From the NCBI GenBank assembly GCA_913054495.1, contig CAJXIY010000010.1, positions 1 through 52,072 on the forward strand: DNA of 52,072 nucleotides, given 5' to 3'. The notes below the pieces were generated by a model. It ran no database searches, had not been told where the DNA came from, and saw only the letters and a program-made list of their open reading frames with translations. Below, in pieces: positions 24,483 to 33,176 of the stretch; positions within the stretch are counted from its first letter, which is position 1, and every line of letters begins with the position of its first letter. This stretch comes from an uncultured Gammaproteobacteria bacterium. Lineage in GTDB: Bacteria > Pseudomonadota > Gammaproteobacteria > Pseudomonadales > Pseudohongiellaceae. The translations under genes were made by a program, and so were the position numbers.

Positions 24483-25409
24483 ATGAACAACTTTCAAGCG
24501 CGCATTAATCCTGTGACAAAGCTGGTGTTGTTATTGACCTCCTGGCTAATCGTAACGGCCGGCTATGCCCAGGAATACGTGATGGATCCAGATTGGCCCA
24601 AGCCCTTGCCTGATGGCATTGAGTGGGGTCAGGTTCCCAATGTCACCATCGATCGAGAGGGTTTTATCTACGCATTCCATCGTGCCGAACCGCCGGTACT
24701 GAAGTTTGATCCCGAGGGCAATCTGGTTGCCACCTTCGGCAGTGACTGGGTGGCAACGCCCCACGGATTTCGTGCGGCGCCGGACGGCACCTTGTGGGGT
24801 ACCGATTACAATCGCCAGCTTGGCAATACAGTGACCAAGTTTGATACCGAGGGCCGGGTCTTGCTCAGGTTGGGTGCCCGTGGCTTTACCGGTACCGGGC
24901 CGAATACCTTCGACGGTCCAGCAGATTCGGCGGTGGCCAGTAATGGCGATATTTTTGTGGCCGATGGCCACTGGAATAATCGCATCGTCAAGTTCGATTT
25001 CCAAGGCAGATATCTCATGGAGTGGGGCCACAAGGGCACGGGCCCGGGGGAATTCGACCTGCCCCATACCATCGTCATAGACCGCAGAGGCCGGGTGCTG
25101 GTTGGCGATCGCTCCAATCATAGAATTCAGATCTTCGATCAAGAGGGCAATTACATTACCGAATGGGATCAGTTCGGCTGGCCCAGCGGACTATTTATCG
25201 ATCAGAATGATATCCTCTACGTTGCCGATTATCAGAGTAAACGCGGCGTTACCTTCGGTTCTGCCGAGGATGGCACGATCATGGGCTTCATCCAGGGCTC
25301 GGAACCGGAAGGCGTAGTGGTGGATGCCGATGGCAATGTCTATACCGGTGAGGTTACCGGTGGTGAAGGCGGCGATGGCATGATCATGCGCAAATTCATC
25401 AAGCAGTAG
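24483..25409 (+). CDS. Secreted NHL-repeat beta-propeller protein
   Basis: A Sec signal (LVLLLTSWLIVTAGYAQEYV) precedes about six NHL-type blades. Examples are VPNVTIDREGFIYAFHRAEP, GFRAAPDGTLWGTDYNRQLG, SAVASNGDIFVADGHWNNRI, IVIDRRGRVLVGDRSNHRIQ, FIDQNDILYVADYQSKRG and VVVDADGNVYTGEVTGG. This layout matches the peptidyl-alpha-hydroxyglycine alpha-amidating-lyase-like group, but bacterial members are mostly uncharacterised. The start is 24483, or possibly the ATG at 24471. It is followed by a strong hairpin at 25426 and is probably monocistronic. Confidence 0.87.
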   Translation: MNNFQARINPVTKLVLLLTSWLIVTAGYAQEYVMDPDWPKPLPDGIEWGQVPNVTIDREGFIYAFHRAEPPVLKFDPEGNLVATFGSDWVATPHGFRAAPDGTLWGTDYNRQLGNTVTKFDTEGRVLLRLGARGFTGTGPNTFDGPADSAVASNGDIFVADGHWNNRIVKFDFQGRYLMEWGHKGTGPGEFDLPHTIVIDRRGRVLVGDRSNHRIQIFDQEGNYITEWDQFGWPSGLFIDQNDILYVADYQSKRGVTFGSAEDGTIMGFIQGSEPEGVVVDADGNVYTGEVTGGEGGDGMIMRKFIKQ

Positions 25410-25425
25410 TGCCTGTATCAAGCAG

Positions 25426-25468
25426 CAGTGGGGGGTCTGAGGGCCCTGATTTGTAAGACCCGCCACTG
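25426..25468 (+). terminator. Hairpin after NHL gene, possible terminator
   Basis: A 13-base stem with one mismatch (CAGTGGGGGGTCT at 25426-25438 pairing with AGACCCGCCACTG at 25456-25468) encloses a 17-base loop that itself contains GGGCCC. It begins 17 bases after the NHL stop. The downstream run TTAATCTGTT is only moderately T-rich, so a REP-like element remains possible. Confidence 0.45.
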
Positions 25469-25619
25469 TTAATCTGTTAGAATCCCGCCTCTTTTTAGCC
25501 TGTCGCCCAGCTTCCGCTATGGCATCAGTCACTGTGTCGGCAGCCGCCAAAGCCCGCTAATTTCGGGTACTCAAGCCACTGTGCAGGCCTGAGACGCTTA
25601 GCAACTGAACGAGAAATGT

Positions 25620-27506
25620 ATGGAACTAGCCGAAGAAAAACTGGGTGAACACCATCTTGACGAGAAAGAAGTCGTCGATGTAGTGGTGCGCTTTGCCGGT
25701 GATTCTGGTGATGGTATGCAGTTAACTGGTGGCAATTTCACCGAATCCACCGCCCTTTATGGTAACGACTTATCAACCTTTCCCGATTTTCCCGCGGAGA
25801 TTCGTGCGCCCGTAGGCTCCACCTTCGGTGTCTCTGCCTTCCAGATTTATTTTGGCATGGAGGATGTCACTACTGCCGGTGATGCCCTCGATGTGCTCGT
25901 TGCCATGAATCCGGCGGCGTTGGTGACCAATGTGGGGAATCTGGTGGAGGGCGGTCTGCTTATCGTCGACAGCGGCGCCTTCACTGCCAAGAATCTGGCC
26001 AAGGCAAAATATCAATCCAATCCCCTGGAAGACGGTGCGTTGGACGCCTTTAGAGTGCTCGACATCAATATCTCCAAGCACGTGCTTGCCGCGGTGGCAG
26101 CGTTTGGCATCGGTCACAAGGCGGGGCTGCGTTGCAAGAATATGTGGACCCTGGGATTGGTACTCTGGTTATTCGATCGGGATCGCAAGGCGACCATCGA
26201 AAACTTGAAAATGAAATTTGCCAATAAACCCGAAATTGCCGAAGCAAACATCGCCGCTCTGAATGCCGGTCATGCCTATGGTGAAACTGCAGAATTGCCA
26301 GCCGGCATCCATATTTATAAAGTCCCTAAAGCGAAAGTGGCACCTGGCACCTATCGTAACGTAACTGGGAGTACGGCACTGGCCTGGGGCTTGATCGCAG
26401 GTTCAAAGCTGGCGAACATCGAAATGCTGTTTGCTACTTATCCAATTACACCGGCATCGAATCTGTTGCACGAACTGGTTAACCGAAAAGAATTTGGTAT
26501 CAATACCTTCCAGGCGGAAGACGAGATTGCAGCGGTGTGTGCGGCTATCGGTGCTTCCTTTGCCGGTTCGCTGGGTGTGACTTCCAGTGCCGGCCCCGGC
26601 ATCGCGCTCAAGGCCGAAGGCATTGCCTTGGCGGCAGCCACGGAATTGCCACTGGTCGTCGTAAATACCCAGCGTGGGGGGCCGTCCACCGGCCTGCCTA
26701 CGAAGACTGAACAATCGGATCTCAATATGGCTTTGTGCGGTCGCCATGCCGATACTCCTGTTCCAGTAATTGCCACATCGACGTCCACCGATTGTTTCGA
26801 GGTGGCGATCGAAGCGGTTCGCCTCGCTACCAAGTACATGACACCGGTGATGCTGTTATCAGACGGTTACCTGGCGAACGCGGCCGAGCCATGGAAAATT
26901 CCCGATGTAGATTCGCTAACGCCATTTCCGGTGCAGCATTACACCGACGCCAAGGACTTCAAGCCATCGCTGCGTGACGACACCACCCATGCGCGAGTTT
27001 GGGCGAAACCGGGCACGCCGGGTCTGGAACACCGTATCGGCGGTATCGAGCGTAGTTTTGAGACTGGGGACATCTCCTATGATCCGGACAATCACCAGAA
27101 GATGACGGATCTCCGCCAGGCCAAGATTGCGGCAATCGCCGATGACATTCCACTACAGGAAGTCGTTCTGGGTAGTGAATCTGGAAAGCTGGCAGTGGTG
27201 GGCTGGGGGTCGACATTTGGTGCGATTCACCAGGCGGTGAAGCGTGCTCGCCGTGAGGGCCTGGATGTCTCACATATTCAAGTTCGTTATTTGTCACCCC
27301 TGCCGAAGAACCTCGGTGAGCTGTTGCATAATTTCGAGAAGATAATAGTGCCGGAGATGAACACCGGCCAGTTTATCAACTTAATTCGTGCCGAATATCT
27401 AATAGACGCCGATGGTCTTAACAAGGTGGCGGGTCAACCCTTCAAGATTGGTGAAATTTTGGCGGCGATTCACGAAGAATTTGCCGTCCTCGGGAGGCAG
27501 CCATGA
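25620..27506 (+). CDS. korA: 2-oxoacid:ferredoxin oxidoreductase, fused gamma-alpha subunit
   Basis: This 628-residue subunit fuses an N-terminal gamma domain (RFAGDSGDGMQLTGGNFTES near residue 26, NPAALVTNVGNL) to the alpha pyrimidine-binding domain (ALAWGLIAGSKLANIEMLFA, YPITPASNLLHEL, FQAEDEIAAVCAAIGASFAG, TSSAGPGIALKAEGIALA, NTQRGGPSTGLPTKTEQSDL) and the C-terminal domain. This is the KorA layout of 2-oxoglutarate:ferredoxin oxidoreductase, which decarboxylates 2-oxoglutarate (or pyruvate) to the CoA thioester and reduces ferredoxin. Its stop overlaps the korB start (ATGA). The two-subunit form without a linked ferredoxin-domain subunit is the oxygen-tolerant type found in aerobes. The exact 2-oxoacid is not certain. 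Confidence 0.95.
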   Translation: MELAEEKLGEHHLDEKEVVDVVVRFAGDSGDGMQLTGGNFTESTALYGNDLSTFPDFPAEIRAPVGSTFGVSAFQIYFGMEDVTTAGDALDVLVAMNPAALVTNVGNLVEGGLLIVDSGAFTAKNLAKAKYQSNPLEDGALDAFRVLDINISKHVLAAVAAFGIGHKAGLRCKNMWTLGLVLWLFDRDRKATIENLKMKFANKPEIAEANIAALNAGHAYGETAELPAGIHIYKVPKAKVAPGTYRNVTGSTALAWGLIAGSKLANIEMLFATYPITPASNLLHELVNRKEFGINTFQAEDEIAAVCAAIGASFAGSLGVTSSAGPGIALKAEGIALAAATELPLVVVNTQRGGPSTGLPTKTEQSDLNMALCGRHADTPVPVIATSTSTDCFEVAIEAVRLATKYMTPVMLLSDGYLANAAEPWKIPDVDSLTPFPVQHYTDAKDFKPSLRDDTTHARVWAKPGTPGLEHRIGGIERSFETGDISYDPDNHQKMTDLRQAKIAAIADDIPLQEVVLGSESGKLAVVGWGSTFGAIHQAVKRARREGLDVSHIQVRYLSPLPKNLGELLHNFEKIIVPEMNTGQFINLIRAEYLIDADGLNKVAGQPFKIGEILAAIHEEFAVLGRQP

Positions 27507-28510
27507 ATCAGGCCGCAATCAAACTCACGCTCAAAGACTACACTTCGAATCAAGAGGTGAGGTGGTGTCCTGGCTGCGGCGACTACGCCATTCTGAAGAC
27601 GATCCAGAAGTTAATGCCGGAGTTGGACCGGCCGAAGGAAAACCACGTGTTTATTTCCGGCATCGGTTGCGCCTCGCGTTTTCCCTACTATATGAACACC
27701 TATGGCTTTCATACCATCCATGGGCGTGCGCCGCCGATCGCCACGGGTGTGAAGCTGGCCAATCCTGATCTGGATGTCTGGGTAATAACCGGCGACGGTG
27801 ATGGCTTCAGTATCGGTGGTAATCACATGCTGCATGTGCTGCGTCGCAATGTAGATCTACAGATTTTGCTATTTAATAATGAAATCTACGGTCTTACTAA
27901 GGGACAGTACTCGCCAACATCTCGGGCAGGGACTCGTTCGCCGTCTTCGCCAGAGGGCTCCATAGATTTTCCGCTGGCACCCTGTGAAGTTGCTTTGGGG
28001 TCAGGTGGCACCTTTATTGCCCGTTCCATCGACACCGAAGCGAAGCACTTGTCGGCGGTGGTCAGGCGAGCCTACGATCACAAGGGGGCATCCTTCGTTG
28101 AAATTCTGCAGAACTGCCCAATATACAACGACGGCATTTTTGAGCAGGTAAAAGACAAGAAGATTTCCGCCGATTTCAAAGTGGAGCTAGAACATGGTGA
28201 GCCCTTGATATTTGGTAAAGAGCGTGACAAAGGCATACGCCTGAACCGGCAAAACCTATCCCTGGAGGTGATTGATTTAAACAGCGATGACGCCGATGAG
28301 GCGCTTATCCATGATGAGACCAACAAGGTGTTAGCGCAAATGTTGGCCACCATGTCCGCTCCTGAACTTCCCGTCGCTGTCGGGGTCATCTATCGAGAGG
28401 ACAGGACGACTTACGATGATGCCTCGCGGCAGCAAGTCACGGTGGCGCGGGACGCCAAGGCATCCCTGCAGACGTTGTTGCATAGCGGCCACACCTGGGT
28501 AGTAGATTAG
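27503..28510 (+). CDS. korB: 2-oxoacid:ferredoxin oxidoreductase beta subunit
   Basis: This 335-residue beta subunit carries the cluster-binding WCPGCGDYAIL near residue 22, ISGIGCASRFPYYMNTYGFH near 50 and HTIHGRAPPIATG. The thiamine-diphosphate motif ITGDGDGFSIGGNH near 97 (GDGD...N) and NNEIYGLTKGQYSPTS near 128 complete the family pattern. A later Cys occurs in EILQNCPIYNDG. These match KorB/PorB, so with the upstream subunit it makes a thiamine-dependent 2-oxoacid decarboxylating enzyme with one Fe-S cluster. GGGAGG lies just before ATG 27503, and the start overlaps the korA stop by four bases. Confidence 0.95.
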   Translation: MNQAAIKLTLKDYTSNQEVRWCPGCGDYAILKTIQKLMPELDRPKENHVFISGIGCASRFPYYMNTYGFHTIHGRAPPIATGVKLANPDLDVWVITGDGDGFSIGGNHMLHVLRRNVDLQILLFNNEIYGLTKGQYSPTSRAGTRSPSSPEGSIDFPLAPCEVALGSGGTFIARSIDTEAKHLSAVVRRAYDHKGASFVEILQNCPIYNDGIFEQVKDKKISADFKVELEHGEPLIFGKERDKGIRLNRQNLSLEVIDLNSDDADEALIHDETNKVLAQMLATMSAPELPVAVGVIYREDRTTYDDASRQQVTVARDAKASLQTLLHSGHTWVVD

Positions 28511-28583
28511 ACGCCCGCGCTGTGACTGCCTCGTCATTGCGCTTGGTCAATTAGTGAAAGCAGAGCTGGAGGAGTCTTGGCTT

Positions 28584-29780
28584 ATGAATTGGCGGCAGAT
28601 CAAGCGTAGAAAATTTCTCGGCATGGGTCTGACCGGTATGAGCCTGTTCGTGGCCGGTGGACTGTTGCGATATCAACAAGCCAGCGCCAGCGAAGCCGGG
28701 CTGGCACCATTTAATAGCCTCAATAATCTGGGTGCTCTACTGCCGCCGGATGAAAATGGCATCATGCTAGCGCCGGGATTCAAATCGCGGGTGGTGGCTC
28801 GATCCGGCGAAGCGCCGGCAGGTCTGCCCGGTTATACCTGGCATTCGGCGCCCGATGGTGGTGCCTGCTTCGCCACCGATGACGGTGGCTGGGTGTATAC
28901 ATCTAACAGCGAGATGCGCAGCAACGCGGGCGGCGTTGGCGCCCTGCGATTCAATGCCGGTGCCGAAGTCATAGATGCCTATTCGATTCTGAGACGCACA
29001 TCGATCAATTGCGCCGGTGGTCCAACCCCTTGGGGCAGCTGGCTGTCCTGCGAAGAGTTTGCCCGGGGTCAGGTCTACGAATGCGACCCCATGGGCGTCA
29101 AACCGGCGGTGGTGAGACCGGCCCTGGGTTCATTCCGGCACGAGGCGGTGACGGTGGACACGAAAAATCAGTGTCTCTATCTGACCGAGGATTTACCGAA
29201 TGGCGGCTTTTACCGGTTTCGACCGGCCAATGGCTTGCCCGATCTGACCCAGGGTACCCTGGAAATCGCTTCGGTAGTGCAGAATCAAGGCCAATATTTC
29301 GTGCTCTGGCGCCCGGTGCCCGATCCCCTGGCGAAGCGCACCATGACATTTAGACAGGTGCCGGATGCCTTTGGTTTTCGTGGCGCCGAAGGCATTGCTC
29401 TGCATGATGGCAAAGCTTATTTCACTACCAAGCACGATAACCGAGTCTGGTCCTACGACACCGACAGTCAGCTACTGGAAATCGTCTACGACATCGCCAC
29501 CAGCGCCAATCCGATCTTGTCCGGCGTGGACAACGTGGTTATCACCCCCGCCGGTGACGTACTCGTTGCCGAAGACGGTGGCAATATGCAATTGGTGGTC
29601 TTGACCCCGGCCAACAAAATTATCCCGATCTTGCAGATTATGGGTCAGGAACGCTCTGAAATTACCGGTCCGGCCTTCGATCCCTCTTATCGACGCCTGT
29701 ATTTTAGCTCCCAACGCGGCACTCTCGGTCGCAGTGAAGGCGGCATCACCTACGAGATCAGCGCGCAGGCAGCCGCTTGA
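28584..29780 (+). CDS. Tat-exported PhoX/DUF839-like protein
   Basis: This protein of about 398 residues starts with a Tat motif (KRRKFLGMGLTGMSLFVAGG). It belongs to the PhoX/DUF839 group of calcium- and iron-dependent phosphatase-like beta propellers: WHSAPDGGACFATDDGGWVY near residue 90, NSEMRSNAGGVGALRF, INCAGGPTPWGSWLSCEE near 150, RHEAVTVDTKNQCLYLTED near 200, and RGAEGIALHDGKAYFTTKHD near 270. The NCAGGxTPWGTWLTCEE-type motif is retained. It is shorter than Pseudomonas PhoX, so alkaline phosphatase activity is likely but not assured. Preceded by GGAGGAG and probably cotranscribed from its own promoter after korAB. Confidence 0.85.
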   Translation: MNWRQIKRRKFLGMGLTGMSLFVAGGLLRYQQASASEAGLAPFNSLNNLGALLPPDENGIMLAPGFKSRVVARSGEAPAGLPGYTWHSAPDGGACFATDDGGWVYTSNSEMRSNAGGVGALRFNAGAEVIDAYSILRRTSINCAGGPTPWGSWLSCEEFARGQVYECDPMGVKPAVVRPALGSFRHEAVTVDTKNQCLYLTEDLPNGGFYRFRPANGLPDLTQGTLEIASVVQNQGQYFVLWRPVPDPLAKRTMTFRQVPDAFGFRGAEGIALHDGKAYFTTKHDNRVWSYDTDSQLLEIVYDIATSANPILSGVDNVVITPAGDVLVAEDGGNMQLVVLTPANKIIPILQIMGQERSEITGPAFDPSYRRLYFSSQRGTLGRSEGGITYEISAQAAA

Positions 29781-29849
29781 AATAATAGCCGCGGCTGGTG
29801 TTGAATTGCCGCGGTCAATCTCCATACTATTGGACATGGAGAAACCACC

Positions 29850-30080
29850 TTGACCGACAGTCTGGTACTACAATATTCGTTTCTTGCTGGCCTGCTGATA
29901 TTTGTCTGGGCAGCGGTGAAGCTGGTTGCCTGGCTAAAAACCAGGAAGAACAATACACCGCTTTGGACCACGGTTTTCGAAGGCCTCACTCAGGGCGCCA
30001 TCAATCTCGATCATTACAAAGAGCCGGAATTCCACATGGAGAAAAAGTCCCGTCGCGAGGGAGAGGACTATGAAAATTGA
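29850..30080 (+). CDS. Small single-span membrane protein
   Basis: This 76-residue protein has one transmembrane helix (FLAGLLIFVWAAVKLVAWL, residues 10-28) followed by a basic, charged cytoplasmic tail (TRKNNT, EKKSRREGED). The start is TTG 29850 with GGAG eight bases upstream. It lies 54 bases before the cupin gene on the same strand and the two probably form an operon. No family is recognised. Confidence 0.6.
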   Translation: MTDSLVLQYSFLAGLLIFVWAAVKLVAWLKTRKNNTPLWTTVFEGLTQGAINLDHYKEPEFHMEKKSRREGEDYEN

Positions 30081-30134
30081 GAATTTCCGGAAATTCAACA
30101 CCATGTCTAATTGATCTTCGCGGGAGGAGTCAGC

Positions 30135-30626
30135 ATGAAAATAATCAGCAACGCGGTAAGTAAGTGGAGTCGGTGGCTATTATTGCTGGGATGGATTCCC
30201 ACCTTCATTCTCCTGGCATATTGGGTCGCGCAGCCAGACTCGGTTAGCGCAGCAGCAGCACGTAAACCGATCATGGTCTCGCGAATTTATACCGGGGCTG
30301 ACGGTCAGACCCATGTGGAAGAATATGAAGTGCCGCTGACCCCGCAAAGAGACGGTTCGTCTACCGAGCTTGCGGAAATTCTAGCGGTTGAAAGTATCCA
30401 GTTCAGGCGCACTTCACCTGACTATTTTATCGACTGGCACAACGCGCCGCGTCGACAATATGTCATTACCCTGAGCGGGGAAAGCGAGGTGGAGTTTGGC
30501 GATGGCACCAAGCTTCGACTCTATCCCGGTCACATCCTGTTGGCGGAAGACACCACCGGACAGGGCCATATATCACGTGCGCTGGGAGATGAGGATCGCA
30601 TATCGATTTTTATACCCATCGATTGA
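30135..30626 (+). CDS. Membrane-anchored cupin-like protein
   Basis: This 163-residue protein has an N-terminal membrane segment (WLLLLGWIPTFILLAYWVAQ), then a single cupin-type beta barrel. The second cupin motif is recognisable in RRQYVITLSGESEVEFGDGT and LYPGHILLAEDTTGQGHISR, with His and Glu residues suitable for a metal site, and the preceding FIDWHNAP contributes a further His. Such small cupins can be dioxygenase-like or ligand-binding. GGGAGGAG directly precedes ATG 30135. Likely an operon with the small membrane protein upstream. Confidence 0.75.
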   Translation: MKIISNAVSKWSRWLLLLGWIPTFILLAYWVAQPDSVSAAAARKPIMVSRIYTGADGQTHVEEYEVPLTPQRDGSSTELAEILAVESIQFRRTSPDYFIDWHNAPRRQYVITLSGESEVEFGDGTKLRLYPGHILLAEDTTGQGHISRALGDEDRISIFIPID

Positions 30627-30857
30627 AATAAAGACGATGGAGGCGAAGCCCGTTACCTCTGCATCAGACTGAGCTCGAGCGCTTGGATTTCGATCTTCGC
30701 TTTTCATGTTTTCGTGTCCGGCCACAGCAATGTCGGGTGTTATGCCGACGCTGCGCTATTTTCTCCTTGAAAAATGCCCATAACAGCGTAGTTTGATTGG
30801 AGCTTCCTTAAATCATCATGCTCTGGATGCCATGAATAAATCGAGATGGGGGATTAA

Positions 30858-31844
30858 ATGAAGAATCGAGTCCTAGCCGCACTGAGTCTGGCAATGAGCA
30901 GCCTGTTAATCGCGCCGGCACTTATCGCGCAAACTACCGATATTCCGCGTACCGAGTATGGTGTACCCGATTTTCAGGGCACCTATACCTACCGAACCCT
31001 GACGCCATTGAATCGTCCGCGGGAGCTAGCCGATAAGGCAGTTCTAACCGAGGCAGAGGCGATAGAATGGCAGAAGTATGAGAATCGTCGGCAGAACCGG
31101 GACCTGATTATCGACTCCGTGGGAGGTGCTCAGTATCCCCCGGGTGTTATCTCTTATAATGAGTTCTGGTATGAGCGCGGCATCGAGACCGTCGCTGATC
31201 GCAGAACTTCGGTTATTTACGATCCACCCAATGGCAGGGAGCCCTCGATCAATGCCGCCGGGCGTCAACGCCGAGCCGAAGTGGCCAAGGCCAGGCGACT
31301 AAGCATCGGGCCCGAAGGACGTACGCTACAGGATCGGTGTCTGATGAGTGGGCGCACCGGCCCGCCCATGGTATCTGGCTCCTACAACAACAATATGCAG
31401 CTGGTACAGACCAAAGATCACATCGTCATCCTCAGCGAAATGATTCACTACGCACGAATCATCAGGCTGGATAGCGAGCATAGTACCCGCCAACTCAAGT
31501 GGGGCGGCGATTCCGTAGCCCACTGGGAAGGCGATACCCTGGTGATTAACACCGAACATTTTTACTATGACACCGGCTGGCGGGGCACTTCGGCCAGTCT
31601 GAAGGTCGAAGAACGCATCAGCTGGGTTGACGAAAATACCCTGAGCTACGATTTCACCGTCGAAGACCCCCTGTCCTGGGATGTCAGTTGGTCGGGAAAA
31701 CTCCCCATGCGCCGCATTGAAGATCCGATCTATGAATACGCCTGCCATGAGGGCAATCATGGCCTGCCGGGCATCCTGGCTGGCTGGCGCCGCTATGAGT
31801 CCATGGGGATGAACGGTGACGGCACCGCCAAGGCGGAGGAGTAA
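30858..31844 (+). CDS. Secreted GDTLVV-family protein (copy 2)
   Basis: This 328-residue protein has a Sec signal (VLAALSLAMSSLLIAPALIAQ). The mature region opens with RTEYGVPDFQGTYTYRTLTP and carries the family core GHWEGDTLV-type motif as AHWEGDTLVINTEHFYYDTG near residue 216. The two family cysteines are in LQDRCLMSG near 157 and YEYACHEGNHGLPGILAG near 297. The PDFQGxY start is shared with the 50716-51705 copy in the form NLQGFW, and resembles the PDLNGIW start of the 37791-38678 copy. GGGG precedes the ATG. It is followed 102 bases later by a near-duplicate gene. Function unknown. Confidence 0.85.
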   Translation: MKNRVLAALSLAMSSLLIAPALIAQTTDIPRTEYGVPDFQGTYTYRTLTPLNRPRELADKAVLTEAEAIEWQKYENRRQNRDLIIDSVGGAQYPPGVISYNEFWYERGIETVADRRTSVIYDPPNGREPSINAAGRQRRAEVAKARRLSIGPEGRTLQDRCLMSGRTGPPMVSGSYNNNMQLVQTKDHIVILSEMIHYARIIRLDSEHSTRQLKWGGDSVAHWEGDTLVINTEHFYYDTGWRGTSASLKVEERISWVDENTLSYDFTVEDPLSWDVSWSGKLPMRRIEDPIYEYACHEGNHGLPGILAGWRRYESMGMNGDGTAKAEE

Positions 31845-31946
31845 CAGCAGCAGCCCAGCCGCTTGCAATCGTCGCAAAAAATAGGCCCATGAATGAGTTG
31901 AATTCACACTCATCTGGACAGCTACAAATTGATGTGGGAGGGTTAA

Positions 31947-32927
31947 ATGAACGATCGCATCCTGACAACACTGACGCTGGCCGCGGGTATTATCCTGATT
32001 GCCCCGGCGCTGATCGCACAGTCATCCGCTATTCCCCGTACCGAGCATGGTGTGCCCGATTTTCAGGGTACTTACACCTACAGGACCCTGACGCCATTGA
32101 ACCGCCCCCGGGAGCTGGCTGACAAGGCGGTGCTGACGGCGGCGGAGGCCATAGAATGGCAGAAGTTTGAAAATCGTCGCCAGAACCGGGACCTGATCAT
32201 CGACTCCGTGGGCGGTGCCGGCTATCCGCCGGGGGTGATTTCCTACAATAATTTCTGGTACGAGCGTGGCATCGAAACCATCGCCGATCGCCGCACCTCG
32301 CTTATCTATGATCCACCCAATGGCAGAATGCCGCCGACCAATGCAGCCGGACGCCAACGACGTGCCGAAATAGCCGAGGTCAGGCGACTAAGCATTGGTC
32401 CCGAAGCCCGCACCCTGGCCGATCGCTGTCTGATGAGTGGGGGTGCCGGACCCCCCATGGTATCGGGCGCCTACAACAACAATATACAGCTGATACAGAC
32501 CTCGGATCACATCGTCATTGTCAGCGAGATGATTCACCGGGCGCGCATTATCCGGCTGGATAGCGAGCATCACACCCGCCAGCTCAAGTGGGACGGCGAT
32601 TCCATCGCCTACTGGGATGGGGACACCCTGGTGATCCATACCCAAAATTTCTACTATGACCAGAATGGCAGGGGGTCTTCTGCCAGCATGAAGCTGGAGG
32701 AGCGTTTCCGCTGGATAGATGAAAATACCCTGGAATATGATTTCACCATCGAAGATCCGCTGACCTGGGATGTGAGTTGGTCGGCAAAGTTGCCGATGCG
32801 CCGGATCGAAGACCCGCTTTATGAATATGCCTGCCATGAGGGCAACCATGGTCTGCCCGGCATCCTGGCCGGCTGGCGGCGATACGAGTCCATGGGAATG
32901 AATGGCGACGGGACGCCGAAGCAATAG
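31947..32927 (+). CDS. Secreted GDTLVV-family protein (copy 3, tandem duplicate)
   Basis: This 326-residue protein is nearly identical in layout to the gene just upstream, sharing long stretches such as NRPRELADKAVLT, NRRQNRDLIIDSVGGA and EYACHEGNHGLPGILAGWRR. Differences concentrate in scattered positions (for example DGDTLVIHTQNFYYDQNG against EGDTLVINTEHFYYDTG), consistent with an older tandem duplication and drift, not a recent copy. The Sec signal ends at ALIAQ. GGGAGGG precedes ATG 31947. A terminator follows at 32962. The two copies are likely cotranscribed and may have diverged in ligand preference. Confidence 0.85.
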   Translation: MNDRILTTLTLAAGIILIAPALIAQSSAIPRTEHGVPDFQGTYTYRTLTPLNRPRELADKAVLTAAEAIEWQKFENRRQNRDLIIDSVGGAGYPPGVISYNNFWYERGIETIADRRTSLIYDPPNGRMPPTNAAGRQRRAEIAEVRRLSIGPEARTLADRCLMSGGAGPPMVSGAYNNNIQLIQTSDHIVIVSEMIHRARIIRLDSEHHTRQLKWDGDSIAYWDGDTLVIHTQNFYYDQNGRGSSASMKLEERFRWIDENTLEYDFTIEDPLTWDVSWSAKLPMRRIEDPLYEYACHEGNHGLPGILAGWRRYESMGMNGDGTPKQ

Positions 32928-32961
32928 TTGAAGCGGCGTTACCAGACTGAATAATTAGGGG

Positions 32962-33001
32962 GGTCGGTGGAATTAAAAAGTTCCAACCGACCTCTTTTGT
33001 T
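32962..33001 (+). terminator. Rho-independent terminator after tandem pair
   Basis: GGTCGGTGGAA at 32962-32972 pairs with TTCCAACCGACC at 32981-32992 (one bulge), with an 8-base A-rich loop and a TCTTTTGTTA tail. It closes the tandem GDTLVV-family unit. Confidence 0.75.
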
Positions 33002-33176
33002 AGTTCCCAGTCGGGACCGATCGCGCCTCGATAAGCGTAGACTTTATTAAAGTGCATGTTTAGTCTCCACCGGAACCGAAAATACTAGACTGGGGTCGAA
33101 GAAATGACTGTAACGGCGCGCAGGATGCGCAGAAAAATAGGCACCTTAGTCTAAATACCAGGAGAGGATACTAAGT

